Shown: positions 1-9,772, numbered from the stretch's first letter. The stretch: 64,000 nucleotides of DNA from Pedobacter alluvionis (GCF_003664035.1 NZ_RCCK01000013.1:585292-649291), one strand, 5' to 3'. Numbers and translations: made by a program. Notes: generated from the sequence alone by a model not told the origin.

Positions 1-565
1 TACAACTGATGTATTGGCTGCCGCTTCTACAAAATGGAATTTTCTCAATTATAAACCAGGTCTGGTAGGTGGACATTGCATAGGGGTAGATCCCTATTAC
101 CTGGCGCATAAATCAGAAGCATTGGGTTATAAACCAGAAGTTATTCTGTCAGGTCGCCGCGTAAACGACAATATGGGCATGTTTGTAGCAAATAAGGTAA
201 TTAAGATGCTGATTGCAAAAGACAAAATGATTAACGGCGCTAAAGTATTGATTTTAGGTTTTGCCTTTAAAGAAAACTGTCCGGATACCCGTAATACCAG
301 GGTAATTGATATTTACAAAGAACTTAAATCCTTTAGCTTAGCTGTTGATGTTTACGACCCCTGGGCAAATGCTGCTGAGGTTAAGGCTGATTATGGTTTT
401 GAACTCATACAGTTGAATAAATCTGAAATTTACGATGCCATAATCCTTGCCGTAGCACACCAGGAGTTTCTGGATTTGGATTATCTTCAATATAAAAATA
501 ATGGCACAGTAATTTTCGATACCAAATCTTTTATCAATCGCGATTTGGTTAATGCCAGATTATAA
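1..565 (+). CDS. Nucleotide-sugar 6-dehydrogenase, C-terminal part (cut by window start)
   Basis: The reading frame is open from base 2 and ends at TAA 563-565, so the first in-window TTG is not the true start; roughly the last 188 residues of a protein that is usually about 420-430 long are present. The active-site segment GGHCIGVDPYYL (catalytic Cys) is the form seen in WbpA/TviB-type UDP-N-acetylhexosamine dehydrogenases rather than in UDP-glucose dehydrogenase (compare GGSCFPKD in the ugd at 48290). It is followed by the C-terminal domain signature GFAFKENCPDTRNTR. The family oxidises C6 of UDP-HexNAc to a uronic acid with two NAD+ in the cytosol, supplying surface polysaccharide. Exact substrate (GlcNAc, GalNAc or ManNAc) cannot be read from this fragment. 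Confidence 0.88.
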   Translation, partial: TTDVLAAASTKWNFLNYKPGLVGGHCIGVDPYYLAHKSEALGYKPEVILSGRRVNDNMGMFVANKVIKMLIAKDKMINGAKVLILGFAFKENCPDTRNTRVIDIYKELKSFSLAVDVYDPWANAAEVKADYGFELIQLNKSEIYDAIILAVAHQEFLDLDYLQYKNNGTVIFDTKSFINRDLVNARL

Positions 566-604
566 TCTGAAAGATTGTTTACCTATCCAGATAATTAAAC
601 TGTG

Positions 605-1282
605 CTAATTCTTGTTGCTCAGGCTAAACTGAATGCCAGCAGATACAGGATTTAATAACGACTCTAGCTTTTTGTAGGTTGTTACATCTCTTGATGCTCC
701 ATTCAGTTGCGTAATGTCTTGTTTTTCATAAGAAAAGAAGAAATCAAGACTGCTTTCTGCAAAAATGGACAGTTGTGGCAAAACATTTAGCTTAAAGCCA
801 ATTACCGGACTTACAACTAAGCCACTTTTACTGGCATCGGTCGTTTTTCCGGTGTTATTCGCCATTATATTTTTTGATGCTAAGCTGCCGGTAAACCGAT
901 TGTAGCGGTAGCCTAAGTCGAAAGCAAAATATGGCTGTATTTTAGTATAGTTAAAGCTTTTCTCAAATCCGATCTTAAAGGAATAATCGGTAACCTTTCC
1001 ACTAGCGATTTCGCACGTAGCACATGTATTATCAAATGTCAGATCATCGCGGTAATAGGTTCCAGCCAGGCGGTAGCTGATTTGGTTGTCGTTGAACTTA
1101 AACATTGCCCCATGTCCGAATACTTTAGCATAGTTCTGGGAATTTGTCTGATCCAATACTTTTGGCATCTGCATAATGGTAAATGCCCTGATACCGATGG
1201 TGTAATTGTAATCCGCACTGGTTTGAGCAAATGCAGTTAGCTGTAAAAATAAGATACTAAGGATAAATAGGGATTTTCTCAT
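605..1282 (-). CDS. Outer-membrane beta-barrel protein with signal peptide
   Basis: A 225-residue protein on the minus strand, convergent with the dehydrogenase and divergent from the exporter gene. It begins with a clear Sec signal peptide (MRKSLFILSILFLQLTAFA, cleavage before Q). The rest alternates polar and aromatic residues in short amphipathic stretches (for example PYFAFDLGYRYNRF, SIFAESSLDFFFSYE) and ends in an amphipathic strand (SAGIQFSLSN), as in small 8-10-stranded Bacteroidota barrels. No enzymatic motif is seen. Size and position beside a polysaccharide cluster do not prove a role in export; it may be an unrelated porin-like protein. Confidence 0.7.
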   Translation of the reverse strand: MRKSLFILSILFLQLTAFAQTSADYNYTIGIRAFTIMQMPKVLDQTNSQNYAKVFGHGAMFKFNDNQISYRLAGTYYRDDLTFDNTCATCEIASGKVTDYSFKIGFEKSFNYTKIQPYFAFDLGYRYNRFTGSLASKNIMANNTGKTTDASKSGLVVSPVIGFKLNVLPQLSIFAESSLDFFFSYEKQDITQLNGASRDVTTYKKLESLLNPVSAGIQFSLSNKN

Positions 1283-1605
1283 GCAAACTTTGGGATGATA
1301 TATTTAAATGAAACTTTATAGCAAGAAATGGGCCTAATTTTGAAGATATTTAAAATATAACTTTAAATTAATCGTTTCGTTTGAGTAAATAAAATAGAGC
1401 GTGTGAAAAATGTGATTAAGCCTGACGTTGTGAAGATAGTGGTTTTTTTAAAAATAATTAGAGTATAAGTTAACTGCTTTTTTAGTAGTTTCTGCATCAG
1501 GAAAACGTAAATGTTGCCTATATTTAAAACTCTGAATAATTTTGAATAGTTTTGCATTCTCAATACGGCTATATTAAAGTTGATAAAAGCCTGCCAGTTG
1601 CACCC
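1283..1605. other. Divergent intergenic region upstream of the exporter
   Basis: About 320 bases between the minus-strand barrel gene and the first gene of module A. It is very AT-rich and has no convincing ORF. It must carry promoters in both directions; the only clear element is the -7 box described separately at 1547-1554 facing the polysaccharide genes. Confidence 0.5.
1524..1554 (+). promoter_or_regulatory. Probable promoter of polysaccharide module A
   Basis: TAGTTTTG at 1547-1554 matches the Bacteroidota -7 consensus TAnnTTTG. The -33 region 19 bases upstream (TTAA, 1524-1527) is only a weak match to TTTG. Transcription would begin near 1560, which places the TTG at 1552 inside the promoter and supports the ATG at 1606 as the real start of the exporter, with a leader of about 45 bases. 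Confidence 0.45.
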
Positions 1606-4101
1606 ATGAAAAAAAGAATATATTTATTTTTAAGTTTTTTAACCCTTATTTTCCTTTGCCATTTATCGGCTTCCGCACAAAACTATACTAACGTTAAAGT
1701 AGATGATCTTTCTGACGCACAGATTAGACAGATGATCCAGCGTGCCGAATCTGTTGGCTATAGCGATGCACAATTAGAGCAAGCTGCTGCTGCGCAAGGG
1801 ATGAAAGCCGAGGAAATTCAGAAATTACGCACCCGGGTAGAAAAAATCCGTAAAGAATCGGGTACCACTGATAACGGTCAAAGCAATACAGATATAAATA
1901 GCGATGGGGCAGTTCGGAAATACAATAATCCCGACAAAGATAAAAGTGATTCTCTTGTTAAGAAAAATACACCGAAAATTGATGTCCTGGAATCTTTAAA
2001 ACCAAAAATTTTCGGTGCCGACCTGTTTAAAAACAGTAATATTACCTTCGAGCCTAACTTAAGGCTGGCCACGCCCCGCAGTTATATCATTGGCCCTGAT
2101 GATGAATTGCTGATTGATATTAATGGCGATAACGAAGCTAATTATAAACTTAAAGTTAGCCCTGATGGTACTATCCGTTTACAATACGTAGGTATAGTTT
2201 CGGTGGGTGGATTGAGCATCGAGCAGGCTTCATCAAAAATTAGATCTGCATTATCTACAACCTATCCGGCGCTAAGATCGGGCAGATCTACAGTCGCCAT
2301 TAATTTAGGGAATATCAGGAGTATTAAAGTAGTAATGACTGGTGAGGTTGTTAAAGCCGGCACCTATACTTTATCTTCTTTATCAACCGTGTATAATGCA
2401 CTCAGTGCGTCTGGAGGGCCAAATGATAATGGTTCGTATCGTAAAATTCAGGTAATCAGAAATAATAAAATTATCAGTACTATTGATGTATACGACTTTG
2501 TAACCGGTGGCATCCAACGCGGAAATATCCGTTTACAAGATCAGGATGTGATCAATATCCCGGTTTATGAAAATAGGGTGGAGATGGTTGGCGAGATTAA
2601 ACGCCCCGCACTGTTCGAAACCATTAAAGGCGAAAGTTTACAAAACGTAATCAATTTTGCTGGTGGTTTTAATAATCAGGCTTATACTGCTAAAATTAAG
2701 GTTTTTCAAAATACAGATAAAGAACGGAAATTAACGGATATTTCTGCGTCGGAATTTAGTACCTATGAACCCAAAAATGGCGATCGGTTTGTAGTTGAAG
2801 CCATTTTGGATCGCTTCGAAAACCGGGTAACTATAGCGGGGGCTGTTTTCAGACCAGGGCAATACGAACTGGATAAAGGATTAACCCTGAAAGGTTTGAT
2901 CAATAAGTCTGATGGTTTAACTGAAGATGCTTTTTTAAATCGTGGATATATCAACCGCTTAAATATGGATAATACACCCGCATTGATTTCTTTTGATGTG
3001 GCTAAAATTATTGCCGGTACTGAGGCAGATATTCCATTGCAGCGTGAAGATAAAGTTACTATCTCATCGATATTCGATTTAAGAGATGAATATAAAATAA
3101 GTGTTCAGGGAGAAGTGAGAGCTGCGGGTACATTCGAATACGCAGAGGGGATGACACTTGAGTCGGTAATACAGATGGCCGGAGGATTTAAAGAAGGTGC
3201 AACACCAAACCGGATTGAAATTGCCAGACGTGTAAAAAATAGTGATGCTACATCTGTATCTGCCCGTGCTGCAGAGGTTTTTATTGTGAATGTAGATCAG
3301 GATTTGAAATTATTGGGAGATCCTTTTATCTTAAAACCCTTTGACATTGTTTCGGTAAGAAACTCTGAGGGATATACGGTACAAAAACAAGTGAAGATAG
3401 AAGGCGAAGTATTGTTTCCCGGTACTTATACACTAACCAGAAAAGATGAGCGCATTTCAGAGGTAATTAAAAGAGCTGGAGGTTTAACACCATCAGCCTA
3501 TCCTGATGGTGCATCGCTGAAAAGACAGGGAGCAGAAAAAGTAAATCCTACGGATAAAAATGCGATTGACAATAAAGAAGAAGAAGACAGGAAATTCTTG
3601 AATTTAAAAAGAGCCCAGGAAGCAGGTGTAAAAGATACTTTAACCTCAAATGTTGAACAAAAATTAATTCAAAGCGATTTAGTTGGTATCAGTTTGGTTA
3701 AAATTTTAAAAGATAGCCTTTCGAGATATAATCTTATCGTAGAAGATGGTGATGTAATCCGGGTTCCCAGAACTTTGCAAACTGTTAAAGTAACCGGCGA
3801 AATCTTAAATCCAAATAGCATTGTTTATTTGCCTGGCAAAAGTTTAAGGCAATACATCAACGGTGCAGGTGGCTTTACTGCTAATGCAAGAAAGGGTGGA
3901 GTGTATGTTAAATATGCCAATGGTTCTGCCGCTGCTGTAAGTAAATTCCTGTTTTTTAATAATGATCCCAAAATTAAACCCGGTGCAGAGATTCTGGTTC
4001 CGAAGCGTGCCGATAGAGAGCGCTTGACTGCACAAAGCTGGATAGGAATTGGCACGGCTGTTGCTTCATTGGGAGCAATTATTGTAAGTTTGTTACGTTA
4101 A
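1606..4101 (+). CDS. Polysaccharide export protein with six SLBB repeats (Wza-like)
   Basis: An 831-residue periplasmic/outer-membrane exporter. I start it at ATG 1606 because this gives a perfect signal peptide (MKKRIYLFLSFLTLIFLCHLSASA|Q); an upstream in-frame TTG lies in the promoter. A Poly_export domain begins near residue 159 (YIIGPDDELLIDI). It is followed by six SLBB-type units recognisable by a recurring GEV/GEI-x-x-PG/AGTY core and a GGF/GGL end, near residues 240, 325, 407, 500, 598 and 728. The C-terminus carries one hydrophobic helix (GIGTAVASLGAIIVSLL). Classic Wza is about 380 residues with fewer repeats; this long type is common in Bacteroidota. It should form the channel for the module A polymer, paired with the Wzz gene immediately downstream. 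Confidence 0.88.
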   Translation: MKKRIYLFLSFLTLIFLCHLSASAQNYTNVKVDDLSDAQIRQMIQRAESVGYSDAQLEQAAAAQGMKAEEIQKLRTRVEKIRKESGTTDNGQSNTDINSDGAVRKYNNPDKDKSDSLVKKNTPKIDVLESLKPKIFGADLFKNSNITFEPNLRLATPRSYIIGPDDELLIDINGDNEANYKLKVSPDGTIRLQYVGIVSVGGLSIEQASSKIRSALSTTYPALRSGRSTVAINLGNIRSIKVVMTGEVVKAGTYTLSSLSTVYNALSASGGPNDNGSYRKIQVIRNNKIISTIDVYDFVTGGIQRGNIRLQDQDVINIPVYENRVEMVGEIKRPALFETIKGESLQNVINFAGGFNNQAYTAKIKVFQNTDKERKLTDISASEFSTYEPKNGDRFVVEAILDRFENRVTIAGAVFRPGQYELDKGLTLKGLINKSDGLTEDAFLNRGYINRLNMDNTPALISFDVAKIIAGTEADIPLQREDKVTISSIFDLRDEYKISVQGEVRAAGTFEYAEGMTLESVIQMAGGFKEGATPNRIEIARRVKNSDATSVSARAAEVFIVNVDQDLKLLGDPFILKPFDIVSVRNSEGYTVQKQVKIEGEVLFPGTYTLTRKDERISEVIKRAGGLTPSAYPDGASLKRQGAEKVNPTDKNAIDNKEEEDRKFLNLKRAQEAGVKDTLTSNVEQKLIQSDLVGISLVKILKDSLSRYNLIVEDGDVIRVPRTLQTVKVTGEILNPNSIVYLPGKSLRQYINGAGGFTANARKGGVYVKYANGSAAAVSKFLFFNNDPKIKPGAEILVPKRADRERLTAQSWIGIGTAVASLGAIIVSLLR

Positions 4102-4155
4102 TAAGTTACCACGTTTCCTGAGTATATTTGAAGAATATTGTTTATCAAGTAGATT

Positions 4156-5262
4156 ATGACTAACGAAAGTCAACAACCAAATATCAATCCTCAAAACGAT
4201 GAGGTTTCATTAAAAAATCTTATACTTGTATCTATAGAATGGTTACGTTACTTAATATCTAGGTGGCTGATTATATTATCTATTGGTATTGCTGGTGGCG
4301 TTTTGGGCTTTACTTATGCTTATTTCAAAAAGCCAGTTTATACTGCTACAACTACCTTTGTATTGGAAGAAGAAAAAAATAGCGGTGGCTTAAGTAATTT
4401 AGCAGGCATAGCTTCAATGGCTGGAGTTGATTTAGGAGGTAGTGGTGGTGGAATATTTCAAGGAGATAATATCCTGGGACTATATAAATCCAGAACAATG
4501 ATTGAGCAGACGCTCCTAACACCAATAGAGTACGACAGTAAAAAGGAGTTATTAGTAGATCGTTATATTGAATTTAAAAAGCTAAAAGACCAATGGAAAG
4601 GTAATTCAGAACTATTTAAATTGAACTTTTCAATTGGAGTAACATCTAATTCAGCAAATTTATCAAAAGAAGGCCGTTTACGAGATAGCATTCTAGGTGT
4701 AATAGTTCAGGATATCAATAAAAATTTGCTTTCTGTTGTAAAACCCGATAAGAAGCTTAGTACAATTCAAGTGGATGTAAAAGCTACAGATGAGCTATTC
4801 GCAAAGGCTTTTAATGATGAGTTGGTAACAAATGTAAATGACTTCTACATTACGACAAAAACTAAGAAAACTCAGAAGAACATTGAGATACTTCAACATA
4901 AAACTGATTCAGTTCGAAATGTAATGAATGGTGCAATTTATAGATCGGTAGAAATCTCAGATGCAACCCCTAATTTAAATCCAACCAAACAAATTCAGAG
5001 AGTTGCTCCAACTCAAAAAGCCCAATTTTCAGCTGAAACAAATAAAGCCATTCTTAGTGAAATGGTTAAAAATTTGGAAATGACTAAGTTAGGTCTTTTG
5101 AAAGAAACTCCATTGGTTCAGATTATCGATAAACCAATTTACCCATTGCAAAAAGAACAGTTAGGGAAGTCTAAAGGAATTGTATTGGGAGGTTTTTTAT
5201 TCGGATTTATGGCGATTATGTCCCTTATTGTTAAAAGGACTTTTATTAGGATTTTGAAGTAA
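4156..5262 (+). CDS. Wzz-type chain-length determinant, no kinase domain
   Basis: A 368-residue inner-membrane protein. There is one transmembrane helix near residues 38-58 (IILSIGIAGGVLGFTYAYF), a large periplasmic domain with a Gly-rich stretch (LGGSGGGIFQGDN), a coiled central part, and a second helix near residues 340-360 after the Pro-rich segment (PIYPLQKEQLGKSKG). This is the Wzz/PCP architecture controlling modal chain length with Wzy. It stops just after the second helix, so unlike the Wzc at 27266 it has no BY-kinase domain. A TATATTTG element at 4123-4130 could be a minor internal promoter, but no -33 partner is visible. Confidence 0.85.
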   Translation: MTNESQQPNINPQNDEVSLKNLILVSIEWLRYLISRWLIILSIGIAGGVLGFTYAYFKKPVYTATTTFVLEEEKNSGGLSNLAGIASMAGVDLGGSGGGIFQGDNILGLYKSRTMIEQTLLTPIEYDSKKELLVDRYIEFKKLKDQWKGNSELFKLNFSIGVTSNSANLSKEGRLRDSILGVIVQDINKNLLSVVKPDKKLSTIQVDVKATDELFAKAFNDELVTNVNDFYITTKTKKTQKNIEILQHKTDSVRNVMNGAIYRSVEISDATPNLNPTKQIQRVAPTQKAQFSAETNKAILSEMVKNLEMTKLGLLKETPLVQIIDKPIYPLQKEQLGKSKGIVLGGFLFGFMAIMSLIVKRTFIRILK

Positions 5263-5465
5263 ATATTGCCTTACAAATTTTAGGTCACAATTATTTTAGT
5301 ATTGATTTTAATCGGTTCCAAAGATTATTAAAGTAATGATTTTTTGATCAGAATATCTCACTAATTAATGATGAGTTTTGGATTACCTGAAATATTTGGA
5401 CTCAAAATATTAAAGTTAATTCGCAAATTTTAAAAACGCACAAAAAGTAGATATTAATAGGTGCA
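5263..5465 (+). other. AT-rich spacer between Wzz and flippase genes
   Basis: About 200 bases with several stop codons in all frames and no recognisable RNA or terminator. It marks the step from the conserved export genes into the very AT-rich variable cassette (5466-16455). Confidence 0.4.
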
Positions 5466-6743
5466 ATGAAAGAAAAGATAGCAGCTTACTTAAAACTTGA
5501 TACTTCCAAAAATGCATTCTGGCTATTTTTGGATAAAATTATCAGGTTAGGAATCGGAATGATTGTCGGGATTCTCGTTGCTAGATATTTAGGCCCTGAG
5601 CTTTTTGGAAGATGGAATTATGTGATTGCCTGCATAGCCCTAGTGAGCGCATTTGCAACGCTTGGATTAGACCAAATTATTGTAAAATACCTTTTAGATA
5701 AGAAACTAGATGAATTTACCCTATTAGGAACAGCTTTTTATCTGAGATTATTTGGATCTTTCATAAGTACATTAATTATTGCGTTTTATTTTTATTTTTT
5801 CAAAAACGAAAATAAACTTTTATTTATTGCTCTCCTCACAGTTTCTAATCTCTGGTTTCAAAGTACTGATGTTATAGACTTAAAGAACCAATCGATTTTG
5901 CGTTCTAAAAAAACAGTGATTGTAAAAAATATTGTTTTTATCTTAACATCCATAATTAGAGTGTTACTTGTTTACTATAAGGCGTCTTTGATGATATTCG
6001 TTATTGTAGCTTCTTTAGAATATGTACTTGCTGCTTTAGGTATGGTGTTATATTATGGTGCCAGCAAAGTCTTTAATTGGAAGTTCGACCTTAGCTATTG
6101 TAAAATATTATTACTTGAGGCGTGGCCATTAATATTATCTGGTATAATAATTATGATGTATATGCGGCTTGACCAAGTAATGATAGGGAATATATTGGGA
6201 GAAGAAAGTACAGGCCTATACTCTGTTTCTACAAGGTTTACAGAGCTATGGTACTTTATACCTAGTGTATTCGTTACTTCGTTTTTCCCCAGATTGGTAG
6301 AAAAATTCAAAATGGATAAGAACGAGTACCTTAAACTCAGCCTAAAATTATTTAAATTATTGTTTTTCATAAGCTTGTCCATTTCTTTGTTTTTTCTATT
6401 TAGTGCTGAGATTATTATTGAAACTTTATATGGAAAAGGATATGTTATGGCCATACCTTCTTTACAAATAAGTATTTGGACAGGCATTTTTGTTTTTTGG
6501 GGAGTTGCAGCCGGAAATATGCTGGTGATAGAAAATTTAAATAAACATAATTTAATTAAGTCAGTACAAGGTTTAGTTCTTAACATAATATTAAATTTTA
6601 TATTAATTCCTAGATATGGCATTAATGGAGCGGCTATTGCTACATTAATATCACAGTTTTATGCATCTTATCTCTATTATATTTTGTTTAAAAAAACAAG
6701 ACACATTTTTTTATTGCAAACCAAATCAATATTATTTGTTTAA
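5466..6743 (+). CDS. wzx: Polysaccharide flippase (Wzx/MATE-like)
   Basis: A 425-residue polytopic membrane protein with about 12-14 hydrophobic helices. The N-terminal segment (KNAFWLFLDKIIRLGIGMIVGILVARYLGPELFGRWNY, residues about 16-55) is the standard opening of the polysaccharide_synt/Wzx family, including ARYLGPxxFG. A central MMYMRLDQVMIGNILGEESTGLYS segment is also typical. It should flip undecaprenyl-diphosphate-linked repeat units across the inner membrane for the polymerase at 10487. It is the first gene of the AT-rich serotype-like cassette; the next gene starts 3 bases after its stop. Confidence 0.9.
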   Translation: MKEKIAAYLKLDTSKNAFWLFLDKIIRLGIGMIVGILVARYLGPELFGRWNYVIACIALVSAFATLGLDQIIVKYLLDKKLDEFTLLGTAFYLRLFGSFISTLIIAFYFYFFKNENKLLFIALLTVSNLWFQSTDVIDLKNQSILRSKKTVIVKNIVFILTSIIRVLLVYYKASLMIFVIVASLEYVLAALGMVLYYGASKVFNWKFDLSYCKILLLEAWPLILSGIIIMMYMRLDQVMIGNILGEESTGLYSVSTRFTELWYFIPSVFVTSFFPRLVEKFKMDKNEYLKLSLKLFKLLFFISLSISLFFLFSAEIIIETLYGKGYVMAIPSLQISIWTGIFVFWGVAAGNMLVIENLNKHNLIKSVQGLVLNIILNFILIPRYGINGAAIATLISQFYASYLYYILFKKTRHIFLLQTKSILFV

Positions 6744-6746
6744 ACT

Positions 6747-7700
6747 ATGTATAAAGTAAAATCACCTATACTTTTTCTGTTTTTTAATAGGTTGGAGGAG
6801 ACTAAACGTGTTTTTCAGGCAATTAAAGATAGTAAGCCTGAGCAACTTTTCTTAGCTTCCGATGGTCCACGACAAGGGCAAGAGAATGAAGCCAGTACCG
6901 TTGAATCTATAAGAGAATATATTATTAATAATATTGATTGGGAATGTAATATCTTTACTTTATTCAGAGATGAAAATCTTGGTTGTAAGAAAGCTGTGAG
7001 CCAGGCTATAACCTGGTTCTTCGATCAGATAGAAGAAGGCATAATTCTTGAAGATGACTGTTTGCCAAATAATGACTTTTTCAGGTTTTGTGATTTACAA
7101 TTGAATCAATATAGGTACGATGATCGTATTGGCCATATATGCGGATGTAATTTTCAGGACGGTATCAAAAGAGGAGGAGCTGATTATTATTATTCGAAAT
7201 TAACGCACGTATGGGGATGGGCAAGTTGGAAGAGAGTGTGGAGTGTGTATGACATTAACATGGCTGAATTGCAAAATGCTTATAAAGAAGACATTTTATC
7301 AGCTGTAACCGATAACCAATTTGCCAAAGCAATCCTTTACGAGTCTTTTTTTAAAACAAGAAACGGTTTAATAAATACTTGGGATTTTCAATATTTTTTC
7401 TCTAACCTAATTAATGGATACTTCTCTATAATACCAAATTATAATATGATAAGTAATATCGGATTCAATGCAAACGGTACTCACACTTTTAATTCTAACA
7501 GCTTACAGGCTAATATTGATCACGAAAATTTACCATTACTAGTTAAAGAACCTTCAGTTATTTATCAGAATAGGATGGCAGATGAATATACTTTGACTAA
7601 GGAATTACCAAAAAGATATATCTTTATTACAAACAAGCTTAAACAACTCATTAAGCTGTGCTTAATCAAATCGGGACTTTATAAATCAAAATCTGCTTAA
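6747..7700 (+). CDS. Glycosyltransferase, nucleotide-diphospho-sugar transferase fold
   Basis: A 317-residue soluble protein opening with SPILFLFFNRLEETKRVFQAI, characteristic of GT2-like transferases that databases often call HlpA-like. A metal-binding EDD motif lies in GIILEDDCLPNNDFF near residue 97, followed by the aromatic WGWASWKRVW segment near residue 154 that is conserved in this subgroup. It probably adds one sugar to the module A repeat on the cytoplasmic side. The stop is immediately followed by the ATG of the next gene (TAAATG), so translation is likely coupled. Donor and acceptor cannot be told. Confidence 0.78.
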   Translation: MYKVKSPILFLFFNRLEETKRVFQAIKDSKPEQLFLASDGPRQGQENEASTVESIREYIINNIDWECNIFTLFRDENLGCKKAVSQAITWFFDQIEEGIILEDDCLPNNDFFRFCDLQLNQYRYDDRIGHICGCNFQDGIKRGGADYYYSKLTHVWGWASWKRVWSVYDINMAELQNAYKEDILSAVTDNQFAKAILYESFFKTRNGLINTWDFQYFFSNLINGYFSIIPNYNMISNIGFNANGTHTFNSNSLQANIDHENLPLLVKEPSVIYQNRMADEYTLTKELPKRYIFITNKLKQLIKLCLIKSGLYKSKSA

Positions 7701-8810
7701 ATGAAGGTATTATTTGATCATCAAACATTTACCCTTCAGAATTATGGAGGAATATCTAGGTATTACTATGAGTTATTTAGAAGATTTGAAGGTAATGCTG
7801 ATGCCGATGCCGAAGTCTCTCTTTTATTAAGTAACAATGCTTATTTAAATAAAAATACTTGTACAGGTATATCTAATTTTTTTCCAAAACTTAATTTTAA
7901 AGGTAAATATAGAATTCAAAATGGAATTAATCAATTTAATAGCGTTTCTAAATTAAAAGCCAGAAATTATGATGTTTTTCATCCTACCTATTACCATCCT
8001 TACTTCCTGCCATATTTAAAAGGAAAACCTTTTGTTGTCACTTTTTTAGATATGATTCATGAAAAATTTAATGATAAATATTCAGAATTGAAGCAGGATA
8101 CTAAAATATATGACAATAAGAAATTATTGCTAAAAGAATCTTCGAAAGTTATCGCGATATCGGAATCGACCAAAAATGATATTATAGAAATCTTTAACGT
8201 CAATCCTGAAAAAATAGAAGTTATATATTTAGGCAATTCTATGTTATTAGATGCCAATGGTAGCAAAATTAATAGAGTAGTTAATGATGATTATATTCTG
8301 TATGTTGGAAACCGCTCACTATACAAAAATTTTAGTTTCTATTTATCTTCCGTAGCAGAAATTATTAGACAAAAAAGAATAAAATTAATTTGCGCAGGAG
8401 GCGGAGAATTTAATTCTGAAGAAATTTTGTTGATTAGTGAACTTAAATTAAGCGAATTAGTTGAATATATTTCTATCGATGATAGTATACTCTCTAATTT
8501 GTATGCCAACGCCCTCGGATTTGCTTTTCCTAGCTTATATGAGGGGTTTGGTATACCAGTTTTAGAAGCTTTTGCTTGTAAATGTCCAGTAATGCTTAGT
8601 AAGCAAGGCTCCTTACCAGAAGTTGGCGGTGATGCAGCAATTTATTTTGACCCTGAAAATAAGGAGGAAATTAGAAACGCCTTGTTAACTTTAATTGAAA
8701 ATCCAATTTATAGAGAAGAACTGATATCAAAAGGGAACAAGAGGCTGCAAAAATTTTCTTGGGATAGAACATTTGAGGAGACTGCAAATCTTTATCAACA
8801 AATATTATGA
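7701..8810 (+). CDS. Glycosyltransferase family 4
   Basis: A 369-residue GT-B enzyme. The N-terminal part has the NYGGISRYYYELFRRF opening typical of family-4 transferases with a Gly-rich acceptor loop. The C-terminal Rossmann half carries VGNRSLYKNF and the donor-binding E-x7-E motif in YEGFGIPVLEAFACKCPVML near residues 280-300. It is expected to transfer a sugar from an NDP-donor to the lipid-linked repeat unit. Its stop overlaps the next start as ATGA (8807-8810). Confidence 0.88.
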   Translation: MKVLFDHQTFTLQNYGGISRYYYELFRRFEGNADADAEVSLLLSNNAYLNKNTCTGISNFFPKLNFKGKYRIQNGINQFNSVSKLKARNYDVFHPTYYHPYFLPYLKGKPFVVTFLDMIHEKFNDKYSELKQDTKIYDNKKLLLKESSKVIAISESTKNDIIEIFNVNPEKIEVIYLGNSMLLDANGSKINRVVNDDYILYVGNRSLYKNFSFYLSSVAEIIRQKRIKLICAGGGEFNSEEILLISELKLSELVEYISIDDSILSNLYANALGFAFPSLYEGFGIPVLEAFACKCPVMLSKQGSLPEVGGDAAIYFDPENKEEIRNALLTLIENPIYREELISKGNKRLQKFSWDRTFEETANLYQQIL

Positions 8811-9772
8811 AAGTAGCTCTAATCACAGGTGTTAGTGGACAAGATGGGGCATACCTTTCTAAACTTTTAATTAGTAAAGGGTATATAGTAATTGGACTGA
8901 CCAGAAGTAATCATTATATAAATCTTGATAAGCTTAGATATCTAAATATTGACAAGCGTGTAACTATTGATGAATGTGATTTGCTAGATTTATCTGCGGT
9001 TATCAATATAATAACAAAATATGAGCCAGATGAAATTTATAACTTAGCTGCACAAAGCTCGGTTGGTTTATCATTTAAGCAACCAATTGGTACTATAAAT
9101 TTTAATATTATTTCAGTGCTAAACTTACTTGAAGCAATCAGGATCGTAAAAAACAATGCAAGGTTTTACCAAGCATCTAGCAGTGAAATGTATGGTAAGG
9201 TCAATATACTACCAATTACGATAAATACTCCAATGCATCCATTAAGTCCCTATGCAATTTCGAAAGCTTCAGCAAACTGGACTGTAGTAAATTATCGTGA
9301 GGCTTATGGATTATTTGCATGTAATGGTGTACTGTTTAATCATGAATCATTTCTTCGAACTGAGTCTTTTTTTGTAAAAAAAGTAATTAGTGAATGTGTC
9401 AAGAATAAAGATAATGACAAGTGGATATTAAGCGTCGGCAATATTGACATTAAAAGAGATTTTGGATATTCTCCTAAATACGTAGAAGCGATGTGGTTAA
9501 TGTTACAACATAATACACCAGAAGATTTTCTCATATGTTCTGGTACAAGCATTACCTTAAGATCAATTATCGAATATGTATTTTCCAAACTTAATATTTC
9601 ATTAGAAAAACTTTCCATTTCTAGCGATTTAATGAGACCGACAGATATAGAGGATATATATGGAGATAATACAGATGCTACGGTTAAGTTAGGTTGGAAG
9701 AATGATGGCGATTTCTTTAATATACTTGATATACTTATAAGTGAAGAAATTGAATATGCAAGACAAAAGTGA
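8807..9772 (+). CDS. Divergent short GDP-mannose 4,6-dehydratase-like SDR
   Basis: A 321-residue extended SDR enzyme. NAD(P) binding: TGVSGQDGAYL at residues 8-18. Catalytic residues are kept: SSSEMYG (Ser/Thr and Glu of dehydratases) near residue 125 and YAISK near residue 148. Family markers in changed form: NHESFLR in place of NHESPLRGE, and NIDIKRDFG in place of NLDAxRDWG. The RRSS loop of canonical GMD is replaced by TRSNHYIN. Canonical copies at 16457 and 30703 are about 50 residues longer. It pairs closely with the gene at 43504. The retained Glu argues for a 4,6-dehydratase, but substrate is uncertain. Confidence 0.72.
   Translation: MKVALITGVSGQDGAYLSKLLISKGYIVIGLTRSNHYINLDKLRYLNIDKRVTIDECDLLDLSAVINIITKYEPDEIYNLAAQSSVGLSFKQPIGTINFNIISVLNLLEAIRIVKNNARFYQASSSEMYGKVNILPITINTPMHPLSPYAISKASANWTVVNYREAYGLFACNGVLFNHESFLRTESFFVKKVISECVKNKDNDKWILSVGNIDIKRDFGYSPKYVEAMWLMLQHNTPEDFLICSGTSITLRSIIEYVFSKLNISLEKLSISSDLMRPTDIEDIYGDNTDATVKLGWKNDGDFFNILDILISEEIEYARQK

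Noticed and set aside
6095..6622. 175-codon open frame on the minus strand
   Set aside because: Fully inside the flippase gene; composition follows the antisense of hydrophobic codons and no protein family features are seen.
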